From the NCBI GenBank assembly GCA_045599065.1, contig JAZRVJ010000049.1:1-12267 (forward strand): a DNA stretch of 12,267 nt, written 5' to 3'. This document shows, piece after piece, positions 1 through 8,517 of the stretch (positions within the stretch are counted from its first letter, which is position 1; each line of letters starts with the position of its first letter). The notes under the pieces are model-generated. The model did not search any database. It was not told where the DNA came from and was given only the letters and a program-made list of their open reading frames with translations. The position numbers and the translations under genes are program-made. The stretch is from Hennigella sp045599065. Lineage in GTDB: Bacteria > Bacillota_I > Bacilli_A > Mycoplasmatales > Mycoplasmoidaceae.

Positions 1-1449
1 ACAATTGATGAGGGGACAACATCTCTTAGAGTTGCCCTTTTTGATGTTAAGAAACAAAGAATCAAAAGATTTGTTAGATCTCAAACAAATTTAATTTCAC
101 CTAGACCATCATGACTTGAACAAAATGCAGATGATATTTGAAATAAAACATTATCTTGCATTAGAAAAATCATTAAAAATGTCAAGGCAAGTGAAATATA
201 TGGTTTAGGTATTACAAACCAAAGAGAAACAGTTGTTGCATGAGATAGAACAACTGGCAAACCTCTTTACAACGCTCTTATTTGAAAATGTAGAAGAACA
301 GCAAAATATTGTCAACAATTAAAAAAATCTAGTTTTGCTAAGGTAATTAAAAATAAAACCGGATTAATTGTTAATTCTTATTTCTCAGCTACTAAAATTA
401 AATGACTTCTTGAAAACGTTAAAGAAGTAAAACAAGCTCTAAAAGAAGATAACTTATGTGTTGGTACAATTGAAAGCTATTTAGTTTATCGTTTAACACG
501 TTGTAGTGTATTTGTAACTGATGTTACAAATGCTTCAAGAACAATGTTGTTTAATATTCATACTTTGAAATGAGATGAACAACTTCTAAAATATTTTAAC
601 ATTCCTAGTTCTATTCTTGCTAGACCAGTTGACAACGATAAGGTTGTAGGTTTTACAAATTTGTTTGGTAAGTCAATTAAGATTGCTGGTTTAATGGGCG
701 ACCAACAAGCTTCATTGCTTGGGCAAGGCTGTTTTAAGACGGGCGACATTAAAAACACTTATGGAACAGGCTGTTTTATGTTGGCAAATATTGGTCAGAG
801 ACCAATCAACTCAAAAAATAATTTGTTAACTACTATTGCAAACAGAATTAATAAAAAAACATATTATGCTCTTGAAGGAAGCATCTTTTCTGGCGGTTCT
901 ATTATTAATCAAGCAATTGAAGATGGTGTTGCAAATTCACACAAGAAGCTTTCAAGATTAGCCAAAAAGGGAAAACAAGAAAATTTACATCTTATTCCTG
1001 CTTTTGATGGTTTGGGTGCTCCATATTGAATCATGAATGCTAAAGCTAAATACATCAACAAAAACAGATATACAACAAAAGCTGACGTTGCTAAGGTTAT
1101 ATATGAAGCAATAGCTTTAAGAAATTACGACGTATACACTGCAATGAATAAAGATATTAAATTAAACCACACAAAATTATGTGTTGATGGTGGTTTATCT
1201 AGAGATAAACATTTAATGCAATTACAAGCAAATTTGATTCAACTGCCTATAGCAATTATCAACATGGAATCAACATGTATGGGTGCTATCATTTGTACTG
1301 GTTTAGCAACAAAAGCATTTAAGTCAATTTATGCAATTAACTTTAAACCCAAAAAACTAATTGAACCTAAAAAAGCCTTTTACGAAGTTAAAACGTTAAT
1401 TAGTGATTGAAAAAAGATTATGACTCAATATCTTAAGGAAAACAAGTAA
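1..1449 (+). CDS. glpK: Glycerol kinase, 5'-truncated by the window edge
   Basis: Phosphorylates glycerol with ATP to sn-glycerol 3-phosphate in the cytoplasm, feeding glycolysis and lipid synthesis. The reading frame is open from base 1 to the TAA at 1447-1449 if eight in-frame TGA codons are read as Trp. Fragment residues show the FGGY-kinase hallmarks: DEGTTS at 3-8 (usually DQGTTS), NQRE at 73-76, a Tyr-Phe-Ser near 127, GDQQ with the catalytic Asp at 234, YGTGCFM at 254-260, APYW at 340-343 and DGG at 396-398. About 7-10 N-terminal residues are missing; 482 are present against about 500 for the family. Oddities: the stretch after APYW is strongly diverged (the usual DPxARG and GLTRG motifs are absent), the E. 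coli-type glycine-rich FBP loop is missing, and the HPr-phosphorylated His of Firmicute enzymes aligns with Asn (codon 658-660). It overlaps the downstream hydrolase by one base. Identity is secure; full activity is inferred from the retained catalytic residues. Confidence 0.95.
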
Positions 1450-2339
1450 TGAAAAATTTATACATTAAAGGTTTCGATGGTGAAAAAATTTATTGCTATA
1501 TTTGGGATAATGTAAAAAAACCAAAAGGTATCATACAAATTTTTCATGGCATGGCAGAACATGCAAAAAGGTATGAAAATTTTGCAAAATTTTTAAATAA
1601 ACAAGGTTATATTGTTTTCGCTGACGATCACCGAGGACATGGAAAAACAGCAAAAGATAAATTAGGAACATATAAAGGTAAAGATATTTTCTTTGACACT
1701 TTAAGAGATGAAATCTTCTTTAGTAAAGTACTAAAGAAAAAATATAAATTACCTTTATATATCTTTGGTCATAGTTATGGTTCTTTTATTGCGCAAGAAT
1801 ATATAACTCAATGTAGTTTATATGACAAAGCTATAATTTGTGGTTCTGCATTGATGAAAGGCAGGGCAGATGTTAAGTTCGGATTAATGCTTGCTTGACA
1901 ATTAAAGATGTTTGCTAGCCACAAACCCGCGAAACTAATTGAAAAGATTAATTTCTCATCTTATCAAAAATTAGTGAAGAAAGGAAGCTGATTAAATTCA
2001 GATGGTAAAGAAGTTAAAAAGTATTATGCAGATAAATTTAATGGATATGCATTAAGCAACAAATTCTACTTTAACATGTTTAATGCCTTTAGGCATATTT
2101 ACAAAAAATCAGCTATAAAAAACATTCCGAAGGAAAAACCAGTGTTTTTAATTGCAGGAGAAAACGATCCAGTCGGTAATATGTCTAAATCAGTAAAAGA
2201 TTTATACAAATTCTATAAATCAATAGGTTTAAAAGAAATAAAAATTAAAATTTATAAAAACGCAAGACACGAAATATTAAATGAGCCCAAAATTAAATCA
2301 ACTGTCTATAAAGACGTATTAAGCTTTATAAAAAAATAA
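1449..2339 (+). CDS. Alpha/beta hydrolase, monoacylglycerol lipase / lysophospholipase type
   Basis: A 296-residue serine hydrolase (with one TGA read as Trp at 1896-1898). It has HGMAEH at residues 33-38 (the oxyanion-side HGxxEH motif of monoacylglycerol lipases), DDHRGHG at 59-65, the nucleophile elbow GHSYG with Ser109, a likely acid Asp240 in GENDPVG, and a likely His274 in ARHE. No signal peptide or membrane segment is evident, so it is probably cytoplasmic or membrane-associated. The start ATG lies in TAATG, overlapping the glpK stop, with AAGGAA (1435-1440) eight bases upstream, so the two genes are probably translationally coupled. Family knowledge suggests cleavage of monoacylglycerols or lysophospholipids; the neighbouring glycerol kinase suggests, by inference, that released glycerol is the useful product. 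Exact substrate is not readable from sequence; a general esterase is the main alternative. Confidence 0.88.
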
Positions 2340-2358
2340 AACCCGATTTGGGTTTTTT
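2338..2358. terminator. Bidirectional intrinsic terminator between hydrolase and tRNA-Arg
   Basis: AAAACCC (2338-2344) pairs with GGGTTTT (2350-2356) around a 5-base loop. On the plus strand the stem is followed by T-rich sequence (2353-2358 and 2360-2363). On the minus strand it is followed by TTTTATTTTTTT. The stem overlaps the hydrolase stop codon (2337-2339). It sits between convergent genes and could stop transcription in both directions. Confidence 0.8.
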
Positions 2359-2362
2359 ATTT

Positions 2363-2440
2363 TGGCGTTCACGGGCCGAGTTGAACGGTCAACCTGTAAC
2401 TTAGGAGGTTACTGCTCTATCCAGATTGAGCTACGTGAAC
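2363..2440 (-). tRNA. tRNA-Arg, anticodon CCU, 3' CCA encoded
   Basis: The reverse complement folds as a complete 78-base tRNA. The acceptor stem GTTCACG/CGTGAAC is perfect. The D stem is GCTC/GAGC. The anticodon stem GTAAC/GTTAC encloses loop CTCCTAA, giving anticodon CCU (plus-strand 2403-2405), which reads AGG as arginine. There is a 5-base variable loop, and the T arm GACCG-TTCAACT-CGGCC has one A-C mismatch at its second pair. Discriminator G and CCA are encoded (CCA at 2363-2365 on the minus strand). AGG is used much less than AGA in the neighbouring genes, so this is a minor-codon decoder. It is convergent with the hydrolase gene and divergent from the ABC operon. Confidence 0.95.
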
Positions 2441-2460
2441 ATTATTAAATTAAATAATAT

Positions 2461-2482
2461 ATTAATTATATGTATAATTAAT
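2461..2482. promoter_or_regulatory. 22-bp palindrome with a TATAAT -10 box on each strand
   Basis: Ten-base arms ATTAATTATA and TATAATTAAT flank a central TG, forming a perfect inverted repeat. The plus strand carries TATAAT at 2473-2478, 24 bases before the ABC start codon at 2503. The minus strand carries TATAAT at 2470-2465, 24 bases before the first tRNA base at 2440. No convincing -35 box is seen for either. Most likely a symmetric divergent promoter serving both the tRNA and the ABC operon. Confidence 0.6.
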
Positions 2483-2502
2483 TACAAAAAATAGGTTAGC
2501 TA

Positions 2503-4263
2503 ATGTTTAAACTAATTAAGCAAGCAAATAAAAAGACAATAGCATTAGGTATTATTGCTTTGGTGTTTGTAGCACTCCAAGGTGTTTTTGAAGTGTTTCA
2601 AGCAACAATGCTTGCTAGTATTTTAAACACTATTACAATTGATCCTTCAACACCAGGATTTTGACAAGAATATTGAACTAATACAAGTTTGCTTTTAGTT
2701 AATGCTATTTTATCTTTAGGTTGTGGTGGCCTTGGTTCATGATTAGGAACAAAGTCATCCCTAATGTTAGCTGAAACATTAAGACACAACATGTTTTTAA
2801 AAGCAACAACACTATCATTTGGAGATATTGATAGGGTGACAACATCTAGTATTCTTACTAGAATAACTAACGACATGCAAAAATTCCAAATGTCAATTCA
2901 AATGATCTTGACAATGTTAATTAGAGCACCTATTATGTTTTTCTTGGGAATTATTAGAAGTTTCATGAAGAGCTGAATGTTTGGTCTACTATTTATTGGT
3001 ATTATGACATTAATAGTTGTGGGATTTGTTATTGTTGCTAAAACAATTATTCCCGCTTTTGAACAAGTTCAAATCGAAATGGATAACTCAAACATGGTTG
3101 TTCGTGAAAATGTTTTGGGTATGAAAGTAATTAAATCTTTCTGTTTAGAAGAAAACCAAGCAACAAGATTTGATCAATACAATGAAAGATTAAGAAAACA
3201 AAACACAAAAGCATGAGTTGGCTTTGGTATAGTTTTACCTTTAGTAAACTCAGTAGTTAATGCCTCTATTGCAGCAATCTTTATGATTGGTGGCCACATG
3301 GTTATTACTCACTCATCTGAAATAACTACTGCAGCAGACATGTATGAATTATTTAATTTATTGATGATGACTTTGGCATCAGTAATTATTTCTTGTGTTG
3401 TAATTGTTATGTATATTAGATGTAAACCATCAATTAAGAGATTGAATGAAATCTATGCTTTACAACCAACAATTGTTAATGACAAAAATCCTGTTGTTTT
3501 GGATCCAAAGAAATTAGATGTAGAATTCAAAGATGTAAATTTTAAATATTTCGCCGATGCAGAACAATATGTTTTAAAAGATTTTAATCTAAAGATTAAA
3601 CAAGGTGAAATGCTTGGTATTGTAGGAACAACCGGTTCAGGCAAAACATCAATCATTAACTTATTGTCAAGACTTTATGATTTAGCTGACGGAAGTGGTT
3701 CAATTACAATCGGTGGTAACCCAATCAAGAAAATTGATTTGAATAGTTTGCAAGACAACATTGGTGTTGTTTTACAAGAAAGAATTTTATTTTCCGGAAC
3801 AATTAAATCTAATTTATTGTACGGAGACCAAAAAGCAACTGACGAAGACTTAATGAAAGCTGCAACTATTGCATGTGCTGATACAATCATTAATGATAAA
3901 GAAGGCAAACTAGATGCTGTGGTTGAACAAAGAGGAAGAAATTTCTCTGGAGGACAACAACAACGTTTGTGTATTACAAGAACACTTGTTAAGAAACCTA
4001 ATATTTTAATATTAGATGACTCAACATCTGCACTTGATATGTTAACTGAAGCCAAACTTCAAGCAAATATTAGAAAAGAGATGAAAGGAATGACAACAAT
4101 TATCGTTGCTCAAAGAATTTCATCCGTTAAAGATTGTGACCATATAGTAGTTATGGAAAACGGACAAATGGTTGGATATGGAAACCATGACGAACTAAGA
4201 AAGAACAATGAAACTTATCGTTCCATTGTAGTTAGTCAGATGGGACAAGAGGGGTTGGAGTAG
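2503..4263 (+). CDS. ABC exporter half-transporter with degenerate ATP site (heterodimer subunit A)
   Basis: A 586-residue type-I ABC exporter half: an N-terminal membrane domain followed by a nucleotide-binding domain. Hydrophobic segments lie near residues 11-37, 62-82, 133-152, 160-182, 240-270 and 280-305. The ATPase has Walker A GTTGSGKT (375-382), Q-loop Gln425, signature SGGQ (482-485) preceded by Phe instead of Leu, and Walker B ILILDD (501-506). Asp506 stands where the catalytic Glu belongs, and Gln537 replaces the switch His. This D-for-E plus Q-for-H pattern is that of the degenerate-site subunit of heterodimeric exporters such as TM287/288. Several TGA codons encode Trp. The stop is three bases before the second subunit's start. 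Substrate is unknown: drugs, peptides or lipids are all possible. No signal peptide is needed. A weak AGG at 2493-2495 is the only ribosome-binding candidate. Confidence 0.93.
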
Positions 4264-4266
4264 ACT

Positions 4267-6120
4267 ATGGCAAAGATGATGAAAACTCAACGTCCTAAAA
4301 TGTCAAGAGACGAATTAAAGTCTAATTTTAGTAGATTATTCGTTCTTTTTGCTGGTCATAGAAAATTATTGGTCGCAACAGCAGTAATTTCTGCTCTTGA
4401 AGCTATTATGATTACCTTTACAACATTCTGTATGGCAATCATTTATAACTACTACATAATTCCAAACATCATTGACCAAGAAAATTGAGTTCAATTTTTA
4501 TTGATTTGTTGCATGATGCTTGTTGTTTATGTAATTTCACAAGTTTCATTTGCAATACATAATATATGGGTTGCCAAAGTATCCGAACAGGTAATGTATA
4601 GTTTGAGACGAGAAACGCTCAATAAATTACATTTATTGCCAGTTAAGTATTTTGATATTACCCCTTCTGGCGAAATCATGACTAGAATGTCATCAGATAT
4701 AGATAACATTTCGCAATTAACATCTCAACATTTGTCATCTATTTTCTATTTCTCAAGTTTAATTCTTACAAACACATTAATGATGTTCTTTATCAACTGA
4801 TTCTTAGCATTAGTAACAATGATTGCAGTGCCTATTATGATTGTTGTTAACTTAGTTATTGTAAGAAGAGTTCAACCATCATTTATTAGACAACAAAATA
4901 GTATTTCAAAATTAAACGGTTATGCAGAAGAAATGATTTCTGGAACAAAGGTAATATCTTTGTTTAGAATGCAAAATAAAACACTTGAAGACTTTGATAA
5001 AGTCAATAAACAATTAACTAAAGATTCGTTGTTTGCACAAACAGCATCAAACTTAATGATGCCTATTAACAACTTCTTAACTAGATTGTCAATGTTTATT
5101 ATTTGTGCTTTAGGATTATCGTTAATTATTTATTATGGTTTTGACTCAGAAATAGGAAAGATTTTATCTGATAGCTGTATATTTGGTATTCATTTTGATA
5201 AAGCAGCACTATTAATTGTCTTTACAATGTTCTCAAGAAACTTTACTGAATCATTTAATACATTAGTTGGAAGCTTTAGCTTCATCTTCTATGCGCTAGC
5301 TGGTGCTAAACGTGTATTTGAAATTCTAGATACTAAAGAAGAAAAAGACTTAGAAACTGCAAAAGATTTAGTTGACTTAAAAGGTAAGGTTGAAGCAAAA
5401 GATTTATCATTTGGTTATGATCCAAATAAATTAATCTTAAAGAAACTTAACTTTAAAGCAAACCCAGGTCAAACAATAGCTATTGTTGGTCCAACGGGTG
5501 CAGGAAAAACAACAATCACCAACTTAATTACTAAATTCTATGACTTGACATCTGGTGAATTATTTATTGATGATAAGCCTATTAAAGATATTACAAGAAA
5601 CTCATTAAGACAAAATATTGCTGTTATCTTACAAGATACATTCTTATTTGCGGTATCTGTTAAAGACAACATTAGATATGGTAGATTAGATGCTACTGAT
5701 GAAGAAATTGTAGCAGCAGCTAAGGAAGCAAACTTGGATCAATTTATTAGACAATTGCCACATGGTTATGACACAGTTCTACACGATAATGGCTCTGACT
5801 TGTCAGCTGGTCAAAGACAACTATTAACAATTGCAAGAGCATTCTTAGCAAAGCCTAAAATCGTTATTTTAGACGAAGCTACAAGCTCTATCGATACAAA
5901 GACCGAATTAGTTATTGCTAAGGCCATGGATAAGCTTATGGAAGGCAAAACTTGCTTTGTTATAGCCCACAGATTATCTACAATTGCCAACGCAGACAAC
6001 ATTTTAGTCTTAAAAGATGGTCAAATAGTTGAAGAAGGTAAACACCAAGAGTTATTAGATAAAAATGGCTTCTATGCTCAACTATATGACGCTCAATTTA
6101 AAAAAGGACAAGAGATATAA
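4267..6120 (+). CDS. ABC exporter half-transporter with consensus ATPase motifs (heterodimer subunit B)
   Basis: A 617-residue type-I ABC exporter half with TGA-encoded Trp at residues 74 and 178. The membrane domain occupies roughly residues 20-350. The ATPase has Walker A GPTGAGKT (408-415), Gln456 in the Q-loop, Walker B ending ILDEAT with catalytic Glu537, and switch His568. Its signature is LSAGQ (512-516) rather than LSGGQ. The subunit thus supplies a full Walker/His set to one site and an altered signature to the other, complementing the upstream subunit. GGAG (4257-4260) inside the end of that gene is six bases from this ATG, supporting translational coupling and 1:1 expression. Family members export drugs, peptides or lipids from the inner leaflet; the substrate here cannot be told. 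A hairpin terminator begins at the stop codon. Confidence 0.94.
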
Positions 6121-6147
6121 AATAACACATATGTGTTATTTTTTTAT
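6119..6147 (+). terminator. Intrinsic terminator after the ABC pair
   Basis: AAAATAACAC (6119-6128) pairs with GTGTTATTTT (6133-6142) around loop ATAT, followed by more T residues. It begins inside the TAA stop codon of the second ABC gene. The core 6121-6140 is a perfect 20-bp palindrome. Confidence 0.85.
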
Positions 6148-6152
6148 TTATA

Positions 6153-6158
6153 TATAAT
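6153..6158 (+). promoter_or_regulatory. -10 box for the DUF402 operon
   Basis: TATAAT directly follows the ABC terminator and lies 24 bases before the ATG at 6182. An AAGGTG Shine-Dalgarno-like site is at 6171-6176, and a second copy of AAGGTG is at 6160-6165. No clear -35 box is seen; the upstream sequence is the terminator's T tract. Confidence 0.6.
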
Positions 6159-6181
6159 GAAGGTGAGCTTAAGGTGCTTAC

Positions 6182-6751
6182 ATGAAAATCAATCATAAAC
6201 TTGCGGTTCATGCCTATAAGTTTGATGGTGTCCTATATCGTACTTTTGAATTCCCAAGAGTGATATACGAAAATGATAAATATATTATTCTAGATTTACA
6301 AAACTGTAGGATAATCTCGCAAGCAAAAAATAAGAAATTCTATCACTCGCACTCAAAAAAAGATTCATTATGAGTAATTTTTAAAGATAAATGGTACAAC
6401 CTTTTTGTCACGATTAATGATAGAGGCCACTTAATCTATTATTTCAACGTAGCTTCACCTTATATCTTCGAAGAAGATGCTATCAAATACATTGATTTAG
6501 ACTTAGATATTAGAGTTGTCGATGTTAATACCCAAATTGAATTGATAAAAGTATTAGATGAAAAAGAATTTGAAGAACATGCTAAATCAATGCTTTATCC
6601 TAAAAAATTAATTGATAAAGCATTAGAGGTAAAAGAAGACATCATTATTAACCTACAAAATAAAACATTTCAAAATACTTTTAATCAAAAATTGTTTGAA
6701 AAATTACATAATATATTAAATAAATCTAAAAGGAATCGTCATGGAAAGTAA
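6182..6751 (+). CDS. DUF402 family protein, NtdP-like nucleoside tri-/diphosphatase candidate
   Basis: A 189-residue cytoplasmic protein with one TGA-encoded Trp (6371-6373). It matches the DUF402 proteins of Firmicutes (B. subtilis YgaC/NtdP type) along most of its length: an N-terminal beta segment with HAYKFDG, then YYFN at residues 86-89, ASPY at 91-94, EEDAIKYID at 97-105, LDLDI at 106-110 and, near 125-140, DEKEFEEHA followed by MLYP. The acidic ID-LDLD cluster is the likely metal and substrate site of the family. Characterised relatives hydrolyse nucleoside tri- and diphosphates with divalent metal; that activity is inferred here. The start is supported by AAGGTG five bases upstream. 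It overlaps the next gene by 11 bases, so the two are surely co-transcribed. Confidence 0.85.
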
Positions 6752-7463
6752 TCTACTTAAATTATTTAAAACAACTGAACAGCTTATTAAAGATAAAAAA
6801 GAGGATCAAGCATTAGTAATGCTTGAAGAAGATTTAAAAAATCCTCTTTATACATTAGAAGAACAAGAAATGATTCAAGTCAGAATCAATGCATTAAAGA
6901 AATTTATTACTCAAACAAATGTTGATGCTAGATGAGCAAAGGCTAGTAAGAATGATTTAATTAAATTCTTTAATACAGAAGGGTATGAAATTGCCTTATT
7001 AGATAAATTGTTTGACAAATATGGTAAAGATTTAAATGAAGCTGATTATCTAAAATTACAACAAGTTTTTTTAGATGATAGTGTAAGTAATGAAATGAAA
7101 GTAACATTTTTAAATGTATTTAAAGATTATGACATTAAACATACATTCACATTTCATAACACTAATACAAACAAAACCTTTAAAGTTGATTTAACAAAGG
7201 ACTTTTCTATTGGTCAGGATGAAATGATCTTTAAAATCTTTGATAAATTGCAAGCTTTGTATTTTAAAGAAACATCAAAAGACCAATTAGCAAAGCAAAT
7301 AATCTATGCAATTTACTACTACTATTTTGGCGATTACAAAAAGATTCCGTACAAATATGATGATCTATTTAACAATATAGTAGACTATGTAGATCATGCC
7401 TTTAACAGCATTAGTCCTGCAAATAACGAATTCTCTGAATGATTAAATAAGATTTTAAAATAA
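6741..7463 (+). CDS. Helical protein of unknown function, possibly DUF3196-like
   Basis: A 240-residue protein, rich in Lys, Asp, Phe and Leu, with Trp encoded by TGA at residues 65 and 234. No signal peptide, membrane segment or catalytic motif is visible. The N-terminal 60 residues look like two amphipathic helices with a Leu-Glu-Glu-Asp-Leu turn and a Pro-Leu-Tyr break, and the rest alternates helix-like stretches with a short Thr/Asn-rich beta-like patch near residues 130-145. The overall pattern resembles the all-helical DUF3196 proteins of mycoplasmas (MPN330 type), but I recognise this only loosely. AAAAGGA (6728-6734) lies six bases before the ATG, inside the end of the DUF402 gene. 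Co-expression with the DUF402 protein suggests a shared role, which is unknown. Confidence 0.8.
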
Positions 7464-7486
7464 CTATATAAATATAGTTATTTTTT
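7461..7486 (+). terminator. Intrinsic terminator after the DUF402 operon
   Basis: TAACTATAT (7461-7469) pairs with ATATAGTTA (7472-7480), with a minimal loop at the apex, and is followed by six T residues (7481-7486). The stem begins with the TAA stop codon. Confidence 0.8.
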
Positions 7487-7490
7487 AATT

Positions 7491-7496
7491 TATAAT
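7491..7496 (+). promoter_or_regulatory. -10 box for prs-ridA
   Basis: TATAAT lies just after the previous terminator's T run and 35 bases before the prs ATG at 7532. GGAGAT (7518-7523) is the ribosome-binding site, eight bases from the start. No good -35 box is visible. Confidence 0.6.
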
Positions 7497-7531
7497 TAAG
7501 ATACATATATTTAATTTGGAGATAAAAGTCT

Positions 7532-8515
7532 ATGGATAAGAAACATATGATAATCGGACTGTCGGCAAGTCAAAAGTTAGCAGCAAAAATTGCTAAGCAT
7601 CTAAATGCTAAGCTAGGCAAGGTTGAAATCAAGCATTTTGCTGATGGTGAAACTATCGTAACCATTAAAGATACTGTTAGAGCTAAACATGTTTATCTTG
7701 TTCAAGCTACTTGCAAACCTGTTAATGAAAGTTTAATGGAATTATTAATTGCTATTGATGCAGTTAGAAGAGCAAGCGCTAAAAGCATTACTGTTCTAAT
7801 CCCATATTTTGGTTATGCAAGACAAGACAGAAAAACTAATGCAAGAGAACCTATTACTTGTAAATTAGCTTCTAAACTAATTGAAACTGCTGGTGCTACA
7901 AGAGTAGCAGTAGTAGATATTCACTCTGAACAAGCACAAGGTTTCTTTGAAATTCCTATGGATACTATTACAGCAAGCTATCAAATAATTAAGCAAATAG
8001 TAAAAGACTATGGTTTAAAGAATACTGTAATTGTATCTCCTGACTATGGTTCAGTTAAAAGAGCTAGAAACATATCAAGAGGTTTGGGTGTTCCCATGGC
8101 TATTCTTGATAAAAGAAGACCAAAACCTAACCAAGCTGAAATCTGTACAGTATTAGGTGATGTTAAAGGTAAAAACTGTATTATTATGGACGATATGATT
8201 GATACAGGTGGCACATTATTAGCTGGTTGTGCAGTATTAAAGAAAAGAGGCGCAAAGAACATTATTGCCGGTGCAACTCATGCTCTTTTCTCAAAAGATG
8301 CACCTGCAAGATTTAATGAAGCCGCAAAAAAGAAAATATTTAGTGCTCTATATCTATCTAATTCATTAGATAATGTTTACAATCTTAAAATTAAAAATCT
8401 AAAAATTGTAGATATCTCTGATCTTTTATCTAAAATAATAAATGTATATGTTTCTGATGGTAAGCACACAATTTCCGAATTGTACGCTACTACATCATTA
8501 AGAAAAGGAAAATAA
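7532..8515 (+). CDS. prs: Ribose-phosphate pyrophosphokinase (PRPP synthetase)
   Basis: Transfers pyrophosphate from ATP to ribose 5-phosphate, giving PRPP for purine and pyrimidine salvage and NAD synthesis. The 327-residue length is typical of class I enzymes. Diagnostic motifs: FADGE (36-40), RRAS (79-82), PYFGYARQDRK (91-101, the ATP loop), VVDIHSEQAQGFF (127-139) with the metal-binding His131, VSPDYG (168-173), DKRRPKPN (193-200) and the PRPP loop DDMIDTGGT (220-228). No Trp or TGA codon occurs. The start is fixed by GGAGAT eight bases upstream. It begins a new transcription unit and is followed after two bases by ridA. In a salvage-dependent mollicute it should be essential. Confidence 0.97.
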   Translation: MDKKHMIIGLSASQKLAAKIAKHLNAKLGKVEIKHFADGETIVTIKDTVRAKHVYLVQATCKPVNESLMELLIAIDAVRRASAKSITVLIPYFGYARQDRKTNAREPITCKLASKLIETAGATRVAVVDIHSEQAQGFFEIPMDTITASYQIIKQIVKDYGLKNTVIVSPDYGSVKRARNISRGLGVPMAILDKRRPKPNQAEICTVLGDVKGKNCIIMDDMIDTGGTLLAGCAVLKKRGAKNIIAGATHALFSKDAPARFNEAAKKKIFSALYLSNSLDNVYNLKIKNLKIVDISDLLSKIINVYVSDGKHTISELYATTSLRKGK

Positions 8516-8517
8516 AT

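Noticed and set aside
661..1410. glpK seeming to be two or three separate broken genes
   Set aside because: The breaks are TGA codons in one continuous frame at Trp-type positions, so this is one gene under the mycoplasma code. The same applies to the hydrolase, the ABC genes, the DUF402 gene and the gene after it, the lipoprotein and rplC.
3675..4055. 126-codon minus-strand open frame inside the first ABC gene
   Set aside because: It lies entirely opposite the conserved ATPase motifs, lacks a ribosome-binding site and resembles no known protein.
6160..6179. Direct repeat AAGGTG-AGCTT / AAGGTG-CTT before the DUF402 gene
   Set aside because: The copy nearer the ATG is simply the ribosome-binding site; two short copies are within chance expectation.
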